Shown piece after piece: positions 34,206-43,789 of a stretch of 64,000 nt of DNA. Source of the stretch: Leisingera sp. NJS204 (GTDB lineage: Bacteria; Pseudomonadota; Alphaproteobacteria; Rhodobacterales; Rhodobacteraceae). The DNA lies in contig NZ_CP035417.1 in NCBI RefSeq assembly GCF_004123675.1, forward strand, positions 673,501 to 737,500, written 5' to 3'. Under the pieces are notes generated by a model, which saw only the letters and a list, made by a program, of their open reading frames with translations, was not told where the DNA came from and searched no databases. Position 1 is the first letter of the stretch; the number at the start of each line of letters is the position of its first letter. The translations under genes and the position numbers were made by a program.

Positions 34206-36643
34206 TCCGCAGCCTCCAGTGTCAGATTGGCAAGGGGGGCGTATTGCGCCCGAGTGATGCTGTCCTGCGCGTGTACGGCCCAGGGGTCCTTGCGGTAGAT
34301 TGATTGCGACAGCTGAAACCGCTCCGCCAGCGCCTTGCGGTTCTCTACATCCTCCACGATCTGCTCCCTGATCCAGTCGAGGCCCACCTTGGCCAGCCAT
34401 TTGTAGATCCGGTCCAGATACCGGGCGTTTTCGCGGTAAATCTGGGTCATCGCCGAGATCACTTCGATCGCCTCGTCCTCGCTCTCCACCTTGCACAGAA
34501 GTTCTGTGCCCTTAATCTCCATGCCCGCAGCACCGCCGATGTGGATCTCATAGCCGCTGTCGACACAGACCACGCCAATGTCCTTGCAGGTCGCCTCAGC
34601 ACAGTTGCGCGGGCAGCCGGAGACCGCCAGTTTCAGCTTGTGCGGCGTCCAGGAGCCCCAGAGGTGCTTTTCCAGCTTGATGCCCAGCCCGGTACTGTCC
34701 TGGGTGCCGAACCGGCAATGGTCGGTGCCGACACAGGTTTTCACCGTGCGCAGCCCCTTGGAATAGGCATGGCCCGACACCAGCCCGGCCCGGTTCAAAT
34801 CCGCCCACATCGCAGGCAGGTTCTCGCCCCTGACGCCCAGCAGGTCGATGCGCTGGCCGCCGGTCACTTTGACCGTCGGCACGTCGTATTTGTCGGCGGC
34901 ATCTGCAATGGCGCGCAGCTCCTCCGGGGTGGTGATGCCGCCCCACATCCGCGGCACCACGGAAAAGGTGCCGTCCTTCTGGATGTTGGCGTGCTTGCGC
35001 TCGTTCACAAAACGGCTTTGCGGGTCGTCGCGGTATTCCAGCGGCCAGTCGGCCAGCAAGTAGTAGTTCACTGCCGGACGGCAGACATGGCAGCCGTTCG
35101 GGGTGGTCCAGCCCAGCTCCTGCCAGACAGCGGCCTGGCTTTTCAGCTCTTGCGACTTGATCAGGCGGCGGACATCCTCGTGCGTGTGGCTGGTGCAGCC
35201 GCAGATGGGCTGGGCCTGGGGCGCCGCATAGCCATCACCCAGGGTCACGGCCAGCAGCTGCTCCACCAGCCCGGTGCAGGTGCCGCAGGAGGCGCTGGCC
35301 TTAGTCTGTGCGCGGATTGCGCCCAGATCGGTGGCGCCGCTTTCGATGGCGCTGGTGATCTGCCCCTTGCATACGCCGTTGCAGCCGCAAATCTCCGCCT
35401 CAGGCGGCAATGCTGCAACGGCTGACAGAGGGTCCGCAGAGGCGCCCCCCTGGTAGGCCGGGCCGAAAATCAGCGTCTCTCGCATCTCCTTGATGTCCGC
35501 GCCGTCCTTGATCAGCCCGAAGAACCAGCTTCCGTCGGCGGTGTCCCCGTACATCACGGCACCAACCAGCCGGTCGTCTTCGATGACCAGCCGTTTGTAG
35601 ATGCCGCGGGCGGGGTCGCGGAAGACGATATCCTCGCGGGTCTCGCCCCCGGCAAAGTCGCCCGCGCTGAACAGGTCGCAGCCGGTCACCTTGAGCTTGG
35701 TCGCCAGTTCCTTGACGGCAAAGGCATTCGGTGCGCCCAGCAGGCTGTCGGCAAGCACCTTGGCCTGATCGTAAAGCGGCGCGACCAGGCCAAACAGGTG
35801 GCCGTCAAACTCCACGCATTCGCCCACCGCATAGATATCCGGGTCGGAGGTCTGCATCTGCGCGTTCACCTCGATCCCGCGCGCCACATCCAGATGCGCG
35901 TCAGTGGCGAGGCGGGTTTCCGGGCGGATGCCCACCGCCATCACCACCAGATCGGCGCCCAGCGTCTCGCCGCTCTCCAGCAGCACCGCCTCGGCGCGGT
36001 CTTCGCCCAAGATCGCCTTGGTGGCGGCCTGGGTCTTCACGGTGATGCCGCGTGCCTCCAGATCCTTGCGCAAGAGGTAGCCCGCGGCCTCGTCCAACTG
36101 GCGCTCCATCAGGTGGCCCGTCAGATGCAGCACGGTCACATCCATACCGCGTTCGCTGAGCCCCGCGGCGGCTTCCAGGCCCAAAAGCCCGCCGCCGATC
36201 ACCACTGCCTTGCCGCCCTTGGCAGCGGCATCGATCATCGCGTTGGTATCGTCCAGGTCGCGGTAGGAGATCACCCCCGGCAGATCGTGGCCCGGCACCG
36301 GGATGATGAAGGGAGCAGAGCCGGTAGCGATCACCAGCTTGTCGTAAGGAACATGCCCGTTCTCGCCCTCGACCACTTTCATCTCAGGGTCGATCTTCAC
36401 CACATGCTCGCCGAACCGGCAGGTGATGCCGCGCTCCGCGTACCACGCGTCCGAGTGGGTGACGATATCCGCATAGGTCTTCTCACCCGACAGCACCGGG
36501 CTCAGCATGATGCGGTTGTAGTTGCCGCGCGGCTCGGCGTTGAACAGGGTGATATTATAGGCGCCGGGGTCGGCATCGAGCAATTGCTCGATCACCCGGC
36601 CCGAGGCCATGCCGGCCCCGATGATGACGAGTTTCTGGGTCAT
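34202..36643 (-). CDS. nirB: Nitrite reductase large subunit NirB
   Basis: This 813-aa sirohaem/FAD enzyme reduces nitrite to ammonium with NAD(P)H. The N-terminus MTQKLVIIGAGMASGRVIEQ is the FAD-binding domain, with a second dinucleotide motif VVIGGGLLGLEAAAGLSERG. BFD-like cysteines follow (CGCNGVCKGQ, CGTC, then CGCTSHTHEDVRR and a CHVC). The sirohaem/[4Fe-4S] ligands are CVGTDHC and SGCPRNC near residue 660. ATG 36643 has AAGGAC upstream. Confidence 0.96.
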   Translation of the reverse strand: MTQKLVIIGAGMASGRVIEQLLDADPGAYNITLFNAEPRGNYNRIMLSPVLSGEKTYADIVTHSDAWYAERGITCRFGEHVVKIDPEMKVVEGENGHVPYDKLVIATGSAPFIIPVPGHDLPGVISYRDLDDTNAMIDAAAKGGKAVVIGGGLLGLEAAAGLSERGMDVTVLHLTGHLMERQLDEAAGYLLRKDLEARGITVKTQAATKAILGEDRAEAVLLESGETLGADLVVMAVGIRPETRLATDAHLDVARGIEVNAQMQTSDPDIYAVGECVEFDGHLFGLVAPLYDQAKVLADSLLGAPNAFAVKELATKLKVTGCDLFSAGDFAGGETREDIVFRDPARGIYKRLVIEDDRLVGAVMYGDTADGSWFFGLIKDGADIKEMRETLIFGPAYQGGASADPLSAVAALPPEAEICGCNGVCKGQITSAIESGATDLGAIRAQTKASASCGTCTGLVEQLLAVTLGDGYAAPQAQPICGCTSHTHEDVRRLIKSQELKSQAAVWQELGWTTPNGCHVCRPAVNYYLLADWPLEYRDDPQSRFVNERKHANIQKDGTFSVVPRMWGGITTPEELRAIADAADKYDVPTVKVTGGQRIDLLGVRGENLPAMWADLNRAGLVSGHAYSKGLRTVKTCVGTDHCRFGTQDSTGLGIKLEKHLWGSWTPHKLKLAVSGCPRNCAEATCKDIGVVCVDSGYEIHIGGAAGMEIKGTELLCKVESEDEAIEVISAMTQIYRENARYLDRIYKWLAKVGLDWIREQIVEDVENRKALAERFQLSQSIYRKDPWAVHAQDSITRAQYAPLANLTLEAAE

Positions 36644-36647
36644 GTCC

Positions 36648-38330
36648 TTACTCCGCTGCAATTTTGGCGTCGGCCGGTTTGGGCTTGGGTTTTGCCCCGT
36701 GCTCGTATTCCTCCAGGAAATCGAGCACCTCCTGCCGGTAGGTGTAGTAATCCGGGTGCTCCAGCAGCGCCTTGCGGGTGCGCGGGCGCGGCAGGTCGAC
36801 GCCGGTGATCTTGCCGATGGTGGCCTGGGGTCCGTTGGTCATCATCACCACCCGGTCGGCCAGCAGGATCGCCTCGTCGACATCATGGGTGACGCAGATC
36901 GCGGTCACCTTGGTGCGCGACCAGACTTCCATCAGCACCTCCTGCAGCTCCCAGCGGGTCAGGCTGTCGAGCATGCCGAAGGGTTCATCCAAGAGCAGCA
37001 GCTTGGGCGAGAGAGCAAAGGCGCGGGCGATGCCGACCCGCTGCTGCATGCCGTTCGACATGGCGTTTGCGGGTTTGTCCATCGCATCCGCCAGGCCGAC
37101 GCGCTCCAGATAGTATTCCACCACGTCCTGCCGCTCCGCCTGCGACGCCTTGGGATAGACCTTGTCGACCCCGATGGCGCAGTTCTCCCGCGCGGTCAGC
37201 CAGGGAAACAGGTTTGGCGACTGGAACACCACGGCGCGCTCCGGGTTGGCGCCTTCTACGTGTTTGCGGTCGAGCTTGATCGCGCCCTTGGAAATCGGAT
37301 TGAGCCCCGCCGCCATGGTCAGAACCGTGGATTTGCCGCAGCCCGAGTGGCCGATCAGCGAGATGAATTCGCCCTTGTTGATCTTGATGTTGAAATCCTC
37401 GACCACGGTCAGCGGTCCCTTCGGCGTGGGGTAGATCTTGTGCAGCTGCGAGAATTCCAGAAAGCGTTCCTTGGTCAGCGACTTAGAGGCCTCGGTCACT
37501 GCCGCAGGCAGCCCGTGGACCGGAATGACATCCGGCAGAGTTCTGGTGCTTTTGATTTTGGCCTCGATCCCTGCATCCATCAGGCAGGAGGTCACTTCTC
37601 TCCGCAGGCGCTTGAAGATCTCGTCGCTGTTCATGGCGGACCGCTCTCGCGGGCGCGGAATGGAAACCTTGAACGCCTCCCCCAGCGTGCCGTCGGGGTT
37701 TAGCGCGATGATGCGGTCGGCCAGCAGGATCGCCTCGTCCACGTCATTGGTGATCAGCACGCAGGTTTTCTTGTCCGCCTGCCAGATCATCTCGATCTCA
37801 TCCGCCAGATTGGCGCGGGTCAGCGCATCCAGGGCTGACAGCGGCTCATCCAGCAGCAGCACCTCAGGGTCCATTGCCAGCGCGCGGGCCACATTCACCC
37901 GCTGCCGCATGCCGCCCGACAGTTCCGCCGGGCGGCGGTTTGCAGCATGGCCCAGGCCGACCATCTTCACGTAGTGGTCCACCTTGGCCTGTTTCTCCGC
38001 CCTTGCCATGCCGGGGAAGACCGTGTCGACCGCGAGGGAGACATTGCCGGTCACCGTCAGCCAGGGCATCAGCGAATAGCTCTGAAAGATCACGCCGCGT
38101 TCGGGTCCGGGACCGGAGATGCACTTGCCCCTGAAGGTGACAGTGCCCTGCGACGGCGTTTCCAGCCCCGCCATCAGTTTGATCAGCGTGGTCTTGCCAG
38201 TACCGGAGAAGCCCAGCAGGACAAGGAACTCGCCCTCCTCAACCTTCAGGTCGATATTGTTCAGGACATCGGTGCGGGCGGTGCCTTCGCCAAAGCTTTT
38301 GGAGACATTTTTGAACTCAAGAACGCTCAT
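36648..38330 (-). CDS. Nitrate ABC transporter ATPase with two nucleotide-binding domains
   Basis: This 560-aa protein carries two NrtD-type ABC domains in tandem (Walker A GFSGTGKTT and GHSGCGKST, signatures LSGGMRQRV and MSNGMQQRV). In cyanobacteria the two ATPases are separate proteins, NrtC and NrtD, and NrtC also has a binding-protein-like tail. Here both are fused and that tail is absent. The second domain keeps the signature MSNGMQQRV typical of nitrate and taurine transporters. It ends four bases upstream of the nirB start. Confidence 0.92.
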   Translation of the reverse strand: MSVLEFKNVSKSFGEGTARTDVLNNIDLKVEEGEFLVLLGFSGTGKTTLIKLMAGLETPSQGTVTFRGKCISGPGPERGVIFQSYSLMPWLTVTGNVSLAVDTVFPGMARAEKQAKVDHYVKMVGLGHAANRRPAELSGGMRQRVNVARALAMDPEVLLLDEPLSALDALTRANLADEIEMIWQADKKTCVLITNDVDEAILLADRIIALNPDGTLGEAFKVSIPRPRERSAMNSDEIFKRLRREVTSCLMDAGIEAKIKSTRTLPDVIPVHGLPAAVTEASKSLTKERFLEFSQLHKIYPTPKGPLTVVEDFNIKINKGEFISLIGHSGCGKSTVLTMAAGLNPISKGAIKLDRKHVEGANPERAVVFQSPNLFPWLTARENCAIGVDKVYPKASQAERQDVVEYYLERVGLADAMDKPANAMSNGMQQRVGIARAFALSPKLLLLDEPFGMLDSLTRWELQEVLMEVWSRTKVTAICVTHDVDEAILLADRVVMMTNGPQATIGKITGVDLPRPRTRKALLEHPDYYTYRQEVLDFLEEYEHGAKPKPKPADAKIAAE

Positions 38331-38336
38331 GGCGGA

Positions 38337-39410
38337 TCACCTGTTGTTCGAAAAGGTAAAGAGCGACTGCAGCGCGTACATCACCCGGTCCAGCAGGAAG
38401 CCGATGATGCCGATGGTCAGCACCGCGACGATGATCTTGGCCAGCGACTGCGAGGAGCCGTTCTGGAATTCGTCCCAGACGAATTTGCCAAGCCCGGGGT
38501 TCTGCGCCAGCATTTCGGCCGCGATCAGCACCATCCAGCCGACCCCCAGCGATAGCCGCAGGCCGGTGAAGATCAGCGGCAGGGCCGAGGGCAGCACCAG
38601 CTTGGTGATCTTGGTATATGTGTTCATTTTCAGAACCTTGGAGACGTTCACCAAGTCCTTGTCGATGGAGGCCACTCCCAGCGCGGTATTGATCAGCGTT
38701 GGCCACAGCGAACACAGCGTCACGGTAATGGCGGAGACCAGGAACGACTTGGCAAACAGCCCGTCATTGCTGGCGTACAGTGCGGAAACGATCATCGTCA
38801 CGATCGGCAGCCAGGCCAGTGGCGACACCGGCTTGAAGATCTGCACCAAGGGGTTGATGGCAGAATTGGCCACCGGCGACAGGCCAGCCAGGATACCCAG
38901 CGGGATCGCCACCGCAGAGGCGATCAGGAAGCCGAAGAACACGGTCTGGATCGAGGTCCAGATCTGCTGATAGTAGGACGGCGCGCCGGTATAGGGGATA
39001 TCCTTGACCCGCTCCGGCTGGCCGCGGTCGGTAAAGCGTTGATTGCGGGCCTCCACCTTCTTGTAGTGGGCCTGTTTCTTGGCGGCTTTGGCCTGCGCAT
39101 CCCTGTGCAGGTTCACGGTTTCAGTCCAGACAGCGGCAGGGCCGGGGACCGCCCCCAGCGAAGTTTGTACTTTGGGGGCCATCGTGGCCCAGAGCAGGAG
39201 AAAGGCCGCAATCGCGATGACGGGAACCGCCAACAGGCGCCAGATTTCCTTCATCTGCGCCTTGGGGTTGTCTCCTGCGGCGGCTTTCAGAACAGGGGTG
39301 ATCCAGGTCAGGCCAAAAACCTGAAACCAGGCGTCCAGCTTGTTGATCCGGGTAAACAGCCGGGCGCGGCGGGCCTCGGAGCTGAGTGTGTCGGGGTCGA
39401 CGGTGGTCAT
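38337..39410 (-). CDS. nrtB: Nitrate ABC transporter permease
   Basis: This 357-aa inner-membrane permease of the NrtB type has a first helix after about 60 residues and a charged segment (AKKQAHYKKVEARNQRFTDR) before the remaining helices. The core contains ILAGLSPVANSAINPLVQIF and a binding-protein-dependent loop. The C-terminus ends FTFSNNR. ATG 39410 has AAGGATCC upstream. It is 6 bases from the ATPase gene and 76 bases from nrtA. Confidence 0.93.
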   Translation of the reverse strand: MTTVDPDTLSSEARRARLFTRINKLDAWFQVFGLTWITPVLKAAAGDNPKAQMKEIWRLLAVPVIAIAAFLLLWATMAPKVQTSLGAVPGPAAVWTETVNLHRDAQAKAAKKQAHYKKVEARNQRFTDRGQPERVKDIPYTGAPSYYQQIWTSIQTVFFGFLIASAVAIPLGILAGLSPVANSAINPLVQIFKPVSPLAWLPIVTMIVSALYASNDGLFAKSFLVSAITVTLCSLWPTLINTALGVASIDKDLVNVSKVLKMNTYTKITKLVLPSALPLIFTGLRLSLGVGWMVLIAAEMLAQNPGLGKFVWDEFQNGSSQSLAKIIVAVLTIGIIGFLLDRVMYALQSLFTFSNNR

Positions 39411-39486
39411 GGTGGGATCCTTTTCGAGGAATGCTGCGACAGGGCGGCGGCGGCCTTGGCTTGCCGCGCCGCGCACCCGTCCGGGG

Positions 39487-40854
39487 TCAGCCCTGAACGG
39501 CGCCGCCGGCGACGGTCTGGCCGGCCTTCAGGCCGATCGGCAGGCTGTCGATGTAGGCGTTGGGGGTTTTGCCATCAAAGGGGATGCCGTCGATGATGTC
39601 TGCGGCCGGGGTCGGGGCCTTGTATCCGTCACTGTCCCAGGGGAAGTCCGCAGCATCGGCAAGCCCTTCATCGACCAGCATTTTTGCCGCTTCCAGATAG
39701 ATCCCGGGCTTGTAGACCGAGCGCGCGACTTCATCATACCAGCTGTCGGGTTTGGGCTCGACGATCTGGCCCCAGCGGCGCATCTGGGTCAGGTACCAGA
39801 CCGCGTCCGAATAGAACGGATAGGTGGCGTTGTAGCGGAAAAACACGTTGAAATCGGGCACCGTGCGCTTGTCACCCGGTTCGTATTCAAAGGTGCCGGT
39901 CATCGAATTGGCGATCACCTCCGGGTCGGCACCGACGTAATCCGGGCGCGACAGGATCTCGACCGCTTCCGCACGGTTGGCGTTATCGTTTTCATCCAGC
40001 CACTGGGCCGCGCGGATCAGCGCCTTGACCACGGCGCGGGTTGTGTTGGGGTTTTCCTCGGCAAACTCTGCGGTGATCCCGAACACCTTTTCCGGGTTGT
40101 TTTTCCAGATCTCGTAATCGGTGATGACTGGTACGCCGATGCCCTTGAACACGGCCTGCTGGTTCCACGGCTCCCCGACGCAGTAGCCGGAGATGGTGCC
40201 CGCCTCCAATGTCGCAGGCATCTGCGGCGGCGGTGTCACCGACAGGAACGCCTCGGCGCCGATCTGGCCGGTCACATTTTCGGGCGAGTAGTAGCCGGGG
40301 TTAACACCGCCAGCCGCCAGCCAGTAGCGCAGTTCATAGTTGTGGGTGGAGACCGGGAACACCATGCCCATCTTGAACGGCTTGCCCTTGGCGTTGAAGC
40401 TCTCGATCACCGGCTTCAGATAGGCGGCGGAAATCGGATGCGCGATCCGGCCGTCGGCGTCTGTCGGGAGGTTCGGCTTCATCATTTCCCAGACCTCGTT
40501 GGACAGGGTGATGCCGTTGCCGTTCAGATCCATTGAGAACGGGGTCACGATGCGGGCTTTGGTGCCGTAACCGATAGTCGCGGCCAGCGGCTGGCCTGCC
40601 AGCATGTGGGCGCCGTCCAGGGTGCCATCTATCACCCCGTCCAGCAGCACTTTCCAGTTCGCCTGCGCTTCGAGGGTCACAAACAGCCCCTCATCATCGA
40701 AGAACCCCTGCTCATAGGCTACCGCCAGCGGCGCCATGTCGGTGAGCTTGATGAAACCGAAGGTCAGAACGTCCTTTTCCAGGTCGTGCATTTCAGCCAG
40801 AGCCGGCCCGGTCAGCGCGGTTGTGGCAGTTAAGGCGAGGACAAGTTTCTTCAT
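39487..40854 (-). CDS. nrtA: Nitrate-binding protein NrtA
   Basis: This 455-aa periplasmic binding protein of the NrtA/CmpA family has a Sec signal peptide ([20 protein letters not shown], cleaved before EMHD). Typical blocks are [40 protein letters not shown], and [15 protein letters not shown]. It binds nitrate or nitrite for the ABC transporter. It is the first transporter gene after an attenuator-like leader (40906-41007). Confidence 0.95.
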   Translation of the reverse strand: MKKLVLALTATTALTGPALAEMHDLEKDVLTFGFIKLTDMAPLAVAYEQGFFDDEGLFVTLEAQANWKVLLDGVIDGTLDGAHMLAGQPLAATIGYGTKARIVTPFSMDLNGNGITLSNEVWEMMKPNLPTDADGRIAHPISAAYLKPVIESFNAKGKPFKMGMVFPVSTHNYELRYWLAAGGVNPGYYSPENVTGQIGAEAFLSVTPPPQMPATLEAGTISGYCVGEPWNQQAVFKGIGVPVITDYEIWKNNPEKVFGITAEFAEENPNTTRAVVKALIRAAQWLDENDNANRAEAVEILSRPDYVGADPEVIANSMTGTFEYEPGDKRTVPDFNVFFRYNATYPFYSDAVWYLTQMRRWGQIVEPKPDSWYDEVARSVYKPGIYLEAAKMLVDEGLADAADFPWDSDGYKAPTPAADIIDGIPFDGKTPNAYIDSLPIGLKAGQTVAGGAVQG

Positions 40855-40905
40855 CGGGTCGGTTTCCTTTTATTGCTGTGTCCGGCCCGAAGGCCGAATA
40901 GAAAA

Positions 40906-41007
40906 AGCCGCTGACACGCACCGCCTGAAAGTGTGGCGGCGGGTCGAGCGGCTTTGCTCAGTGAAACCCGGTCTTCGGGAAAATTCTCAGTCAGGCACCG
41001 TTGCCTG
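40906..41007 (-). promoter_or_regulatory. NasT/ANTAR-type attenuator leader upstream of nrtA
   Basis: On the minus strand a hairpin at 41007-40992 has stem CAGGC/GCCTG and hexaloop AACGGT, with A at loop position 1 and G at position 4 as in ANTAR RNA targets. A second hairpin (40979-40967, CCCG/CGGG) follows. Then an intrinsic terminator at 40953-40906 has a stem AGCCGCT/AGCGGCT, ending in a five-T run. This order matches nasF/nas leaders that NasT antiterminates. Nested palindromes inside the terminator are consistent with an alternative antiterminator pairing. Confidence 0.6.
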
Positions 41008-41117
41008 TCTGACCTCAGGCTGCCGGAGGAGGAGCAAGGCGGCAAAGACTTCTTTGCTCATGCAGCAAGAAATTCTGCGTTGCAGCATGATGGCTTGGAA
41101 AGCTGCCTGCTTTTTCA

Positions 41118-41679
41118 TCAGGCCGCGGCCTGGGGATCAAAAACGCGGCCATCGAAGAACCGGTTCTGTAACAGGCTGGCCGCTGCCGATTCTCCGGCTG
41201 CCTGCAGCAGGGTGCTGATCGCGCCTTCCAGTGTCAAAGGGGCGCCGGGCATGTCGGCGCCGGTCCCGCGTAGGGCGTTGCGGTGCAGGTTGCTGTCGAA
41301 TACCTGCCCGGCCTTTGCCAGTGCCGTCTTGCGGCCCAAGCCGTTCCTGTGTGCGAGCTGTAAGGCACTCCATTGCACCTGGCTCCGCCAGGAGAAGCCT
41401 GCGGCGCCGTCAGAAAGCAGATGAAACCGGATGTTTCGCGCTGCAGGCCCTGAGGTGTGACCGTGAGTATTCCCGGCAGCGCGCGCTCGAAGATTTCGGC
41501 GGGCAGATCGAGATGTCGCCGCGCGGCCAGCATATCCCGCAGCGACGACCAGGAGAGCGCGCGGTGCAGCTCCAGCGCCAGCTGTTGTTCGGCGGCAAAG
41601 CCCATATTCTGCGCGGCAATCAGCGGCGCCGCATCGGTCAGCGGGACATAGCCGCCAGGGATCCCCGTGCCGTGCTCAT
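41118..41679 (-). pseudogene. nasS: Broken nasS, nitrate/nitrite sensor
   Basis: Blocks of a NasS-type binding protein remain in three frames. ATG 41679 overlaps the nasT stop (ATGA), the normal coupling. The natural MSTAR start must shift by two bases to reach GGYVPLTDAAPLIAAQNMGF and SWSSLRDML. The sequence then jumps straight to LDLPAEIFERALPGILTVTP, so a middle region of roughly 150-200 residues is missing. Another frameshift follows before FSWRSQVQWSALQLAHRNGL and the end FFDGRVFDPQAAA. A full NasS is about 380 aa. The protein cannot be made correctly. Confidence 0.85.
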
Positions 41680-42260
41680 GCCAGCAGCCCTGCCGCGGTG
41701 ACCAGCGCCTGCGCCACGTCTGGGACGCGCTTGTTCTGGTCCATCGCGGTCTTGCGCAGCAGCGCATAGGCCTCATCTTCGGCGATGCCGCGGGCCTTCA
41801 TGACGATGCCTTTGGCACGGTCGATGACCTTGCGCTCCTCCAGGGCGCGCTTGGCTTCGGCAAGCTCGGTGCGCATCTGCTGAAACTGCCGGAACCGGGC
41901 AATCGCGGCGTCCAGAACCGGCTTCAGCCGGGCGGGCTGCAGCCCGTCGACTACATAAGCCGAGACACCGGCCTCCACTGCGGCAGCAGATAGCCCGTCC
42001 TCGCTGCGATCGACAAACATGGCCACCGGACGTTCCTTGGGGCCGGATGCCAGCGTCAGTTCCTCCAGCATGCCGCGCGAGGGATCTGCAATATCGATGA
42101 GGACAACATCCGGGTCACGCACCTGTATCCGGCGCGCCAGGCCTGAAGGTTCCGAGATGACCTGAATGTCGAAATCCCCGGCTTCCCGCAACCCGTCCAC
42201 AATCATGAAGGCGCGTTCGCGGTCTGTTTCGACAACAACAATGGACAGGACACCGGGCAT
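41676..42260 (-). CDS. nasT: NasT, ANTAR antiterminator response regulator
   Basis: This 194-aa RNA-binding protein has an N-terminal receiver-like domain (LSIVVVETDRERAFMIVDGL, VVLIDIADP) and a C-terminal ANTAR domain (RKVIDRAKGIVMKARGIAED, then EAYALLRKTAMDQNKRV). In the known system NasS holds NasT inactive without nitrate, and free NasT binds leader RNA to prevent termination. Here nasT is intact while nasS is broken. ATG 42260 was chosen, with ATG 42272 four codons upstream as an alternative. Neither has a clear ribosome-binding site. Confidence 0.92.
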   Translation of the reverse strand: MPGVLSIVVVETDRERAFMIVDGLREAGDFDIQVISEPSGLARRIQVRDPDVVLIDIADPSRGMLEELTLASGPKERPVAMFVDRSEDGLSAAAVEAGVSAYVVDGLQPARLKPVLDAAIARFRQFQQMRTELAEAKRALEERKVIDRAKGIVMKARGIAEDEAYALLRKTAMDQNKRVPDVAQALVTAAGLLA

Positions 42261-42345
42261 GCGGCAGAGCATGGAAAGGGCGGAAGATGTCTGTAAAGGC
42301 CACTGATGCGGCGCGATTTTCAGATAACGTGCTTACGCCGAAATT

Positions 42346-42690
42346 TTAGGCGAACAGCCCGAACCTTCGGCTTGGTAAAAAGAAACTGGCGGCAGCCAAA
42401 CGCCGGCCTGCGGGAGGCTGCTTGAAGTTCTCAGCGCGGTGAGTGTAGTGCGATAGGTATGCCAGTCCGGCCCTGGGTCCGGCGAAGGGCTCCTTGGCAA
42501 ACACGACCCAATCGATCCGGCGCAGCGGTTGCAGAAACGCGTCGAAGGCCGCGCGACCCGCAAGCCCGGCATGACTGCCGAAGAAGCGCGGCTTCCCGGC
42601 GACGTGCAGCCGGGCCAGCCCGATCAGTTGGGACAGTGCCTGTTCCGGCAAGAGTTGCAGGCAATGTGGTCATGCCCGCAATCTACACAT
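42346..42690 (-). pseudogene. IS91-family transposase remnant
   Basis: On the minus strand, RNA-like zinc motif codons HDHIACNSCRNRHCP (about 42683-42636) are the N-terminal zinc ribbon of IS91 transposases. These are followed in another frame by LHVAGKPRFFGSHAGLAG, LQPLRRIDWVVFAKEPFAGP and LAYLSHYTHR, the central block before the Y-x3-Y active site. The stop TGA right after HCPN and the frame changes show erosion. The catalytic tyrosines are missing from the remaining frame. Confidence 0.75.
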
Positions 42691-42779
42691 CGCGGCATGG
42701 ACGCCGAGCGCCTTTCTTGCGCTTCGCCGCGGTCAGATCGTCCAGCGGGCTCTCCGCCGCCGAGATCATGCCCTCTCTC

Positions 42780-43220
42780 GGCAGATTGCGGCGCACTCGA
42801 CTGCCAGGTAATAGATGACGCGGATGTCCACGCCGCGCTCCAGCAGATGTGTCGCGAATGAATGGCGCAGCGTGCCAGAGGCGCGTCTTCGACACATCGT
42901 GTGCAGCGTCACTGGCTTGGTGCCATGATCAGGATGTGCTTGACCTCGTTGCCGCTCAGCACTAGCGGCACCTTCACCGGCATCATGAGTGTGGAACACT
43001 TCGGCCGCCAGGTCATGCCGCCGCAGCGTGATCCGGAACAGAACCTTCACCCCGGTGATGGTCTGGTTGCGGGTACAGAAACTCGACCCGCTCTCGATCA
43101 GATGCCGCTTGCAGACCCGCAAGTGGCTGGTTAGAGAACCAGTCCAAGTTTGCGCGGCGGCATACCGGCAGTTACCCGGGCGCGAAGGGGTGCCGTCGGT
43201 GTGGACTGTTGAACGGTCAT
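42780..43220 (-). pseudogene. Eroded tyrosine recombinase associated with IS91
   Basis: ATG 43220 opens MTVQQSTPTAPLRARVTAGM. After frame changes it reads LIESGSSFCTRNQTITGVKV, then VPLVLSGNEVKHILIMAPSQ in a third frame, then TLRHSFATHLLERGVDIRVI with the catalytic HxxR-type box. These segments are the usual IS91-linked integrase in order. Most of the middle domain is deleted. Together with the transposase relic it marks an old IS91 insertion. Confidence 0.75.
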
Positions 43221-43789
43221 GGGAAACTCTCTGTCGACCGAGGCGAAATCACCTCGGCCAACAGCACATACCCGACCTCCTAAACCGAGAAATAAACGCC
43301 GGTTCAGCCCGACACCGGCCACGCAGAGTCCCTATCGCGGAGCGATTTTGCACCCGGTGTCTAAAGCAGACTTGGGCGGGTTGCCTGTCTGCAAATACAG
43401 AGAACGTCAGGACTGTTCCGGATTGGGTAAATTCAGGGCTTCGGAATTGCTGCACCTTGCCTGAATGACCGCGTTTCCTTTTGCTATGCAGCGGGTGATT
43501 TTCGGCAGTGCGGCGGGTAGGCGCGCTGCGAGCGGGCGCATTGAGAATTCAGCACTTCCGCGCTGGGCGCTCTGACTGAATTCGCCGCGCAAGCGACGGA
43601 CGGCTGCTCTGTTGAAATCGCATGAGCAAAGAGCGTTCCGATATTTGAGGTCTGCACGCTCTTTGCCCATGCTATCGTTGCGGCCAGATGGAGACCGAAG
43701 CAACACGGTAGATATTTTCAGCCAGATGAAGAGAGGCTCCTTTATTCTTCTGGCCTTAAATACCCCGGAGCGCGAGGCAGAGCCTCGCT
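43221..43789. other. Intergenic stretch without a recognised gene
   Basis: I see no convincing coding frame. An inverted pair GAATTCAG (43545-43552) and CTGAATTC (43576-43583) lies in the middle; this may be an old element end. The region before hemC carries no clear terminator. Confidence 0.4.
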
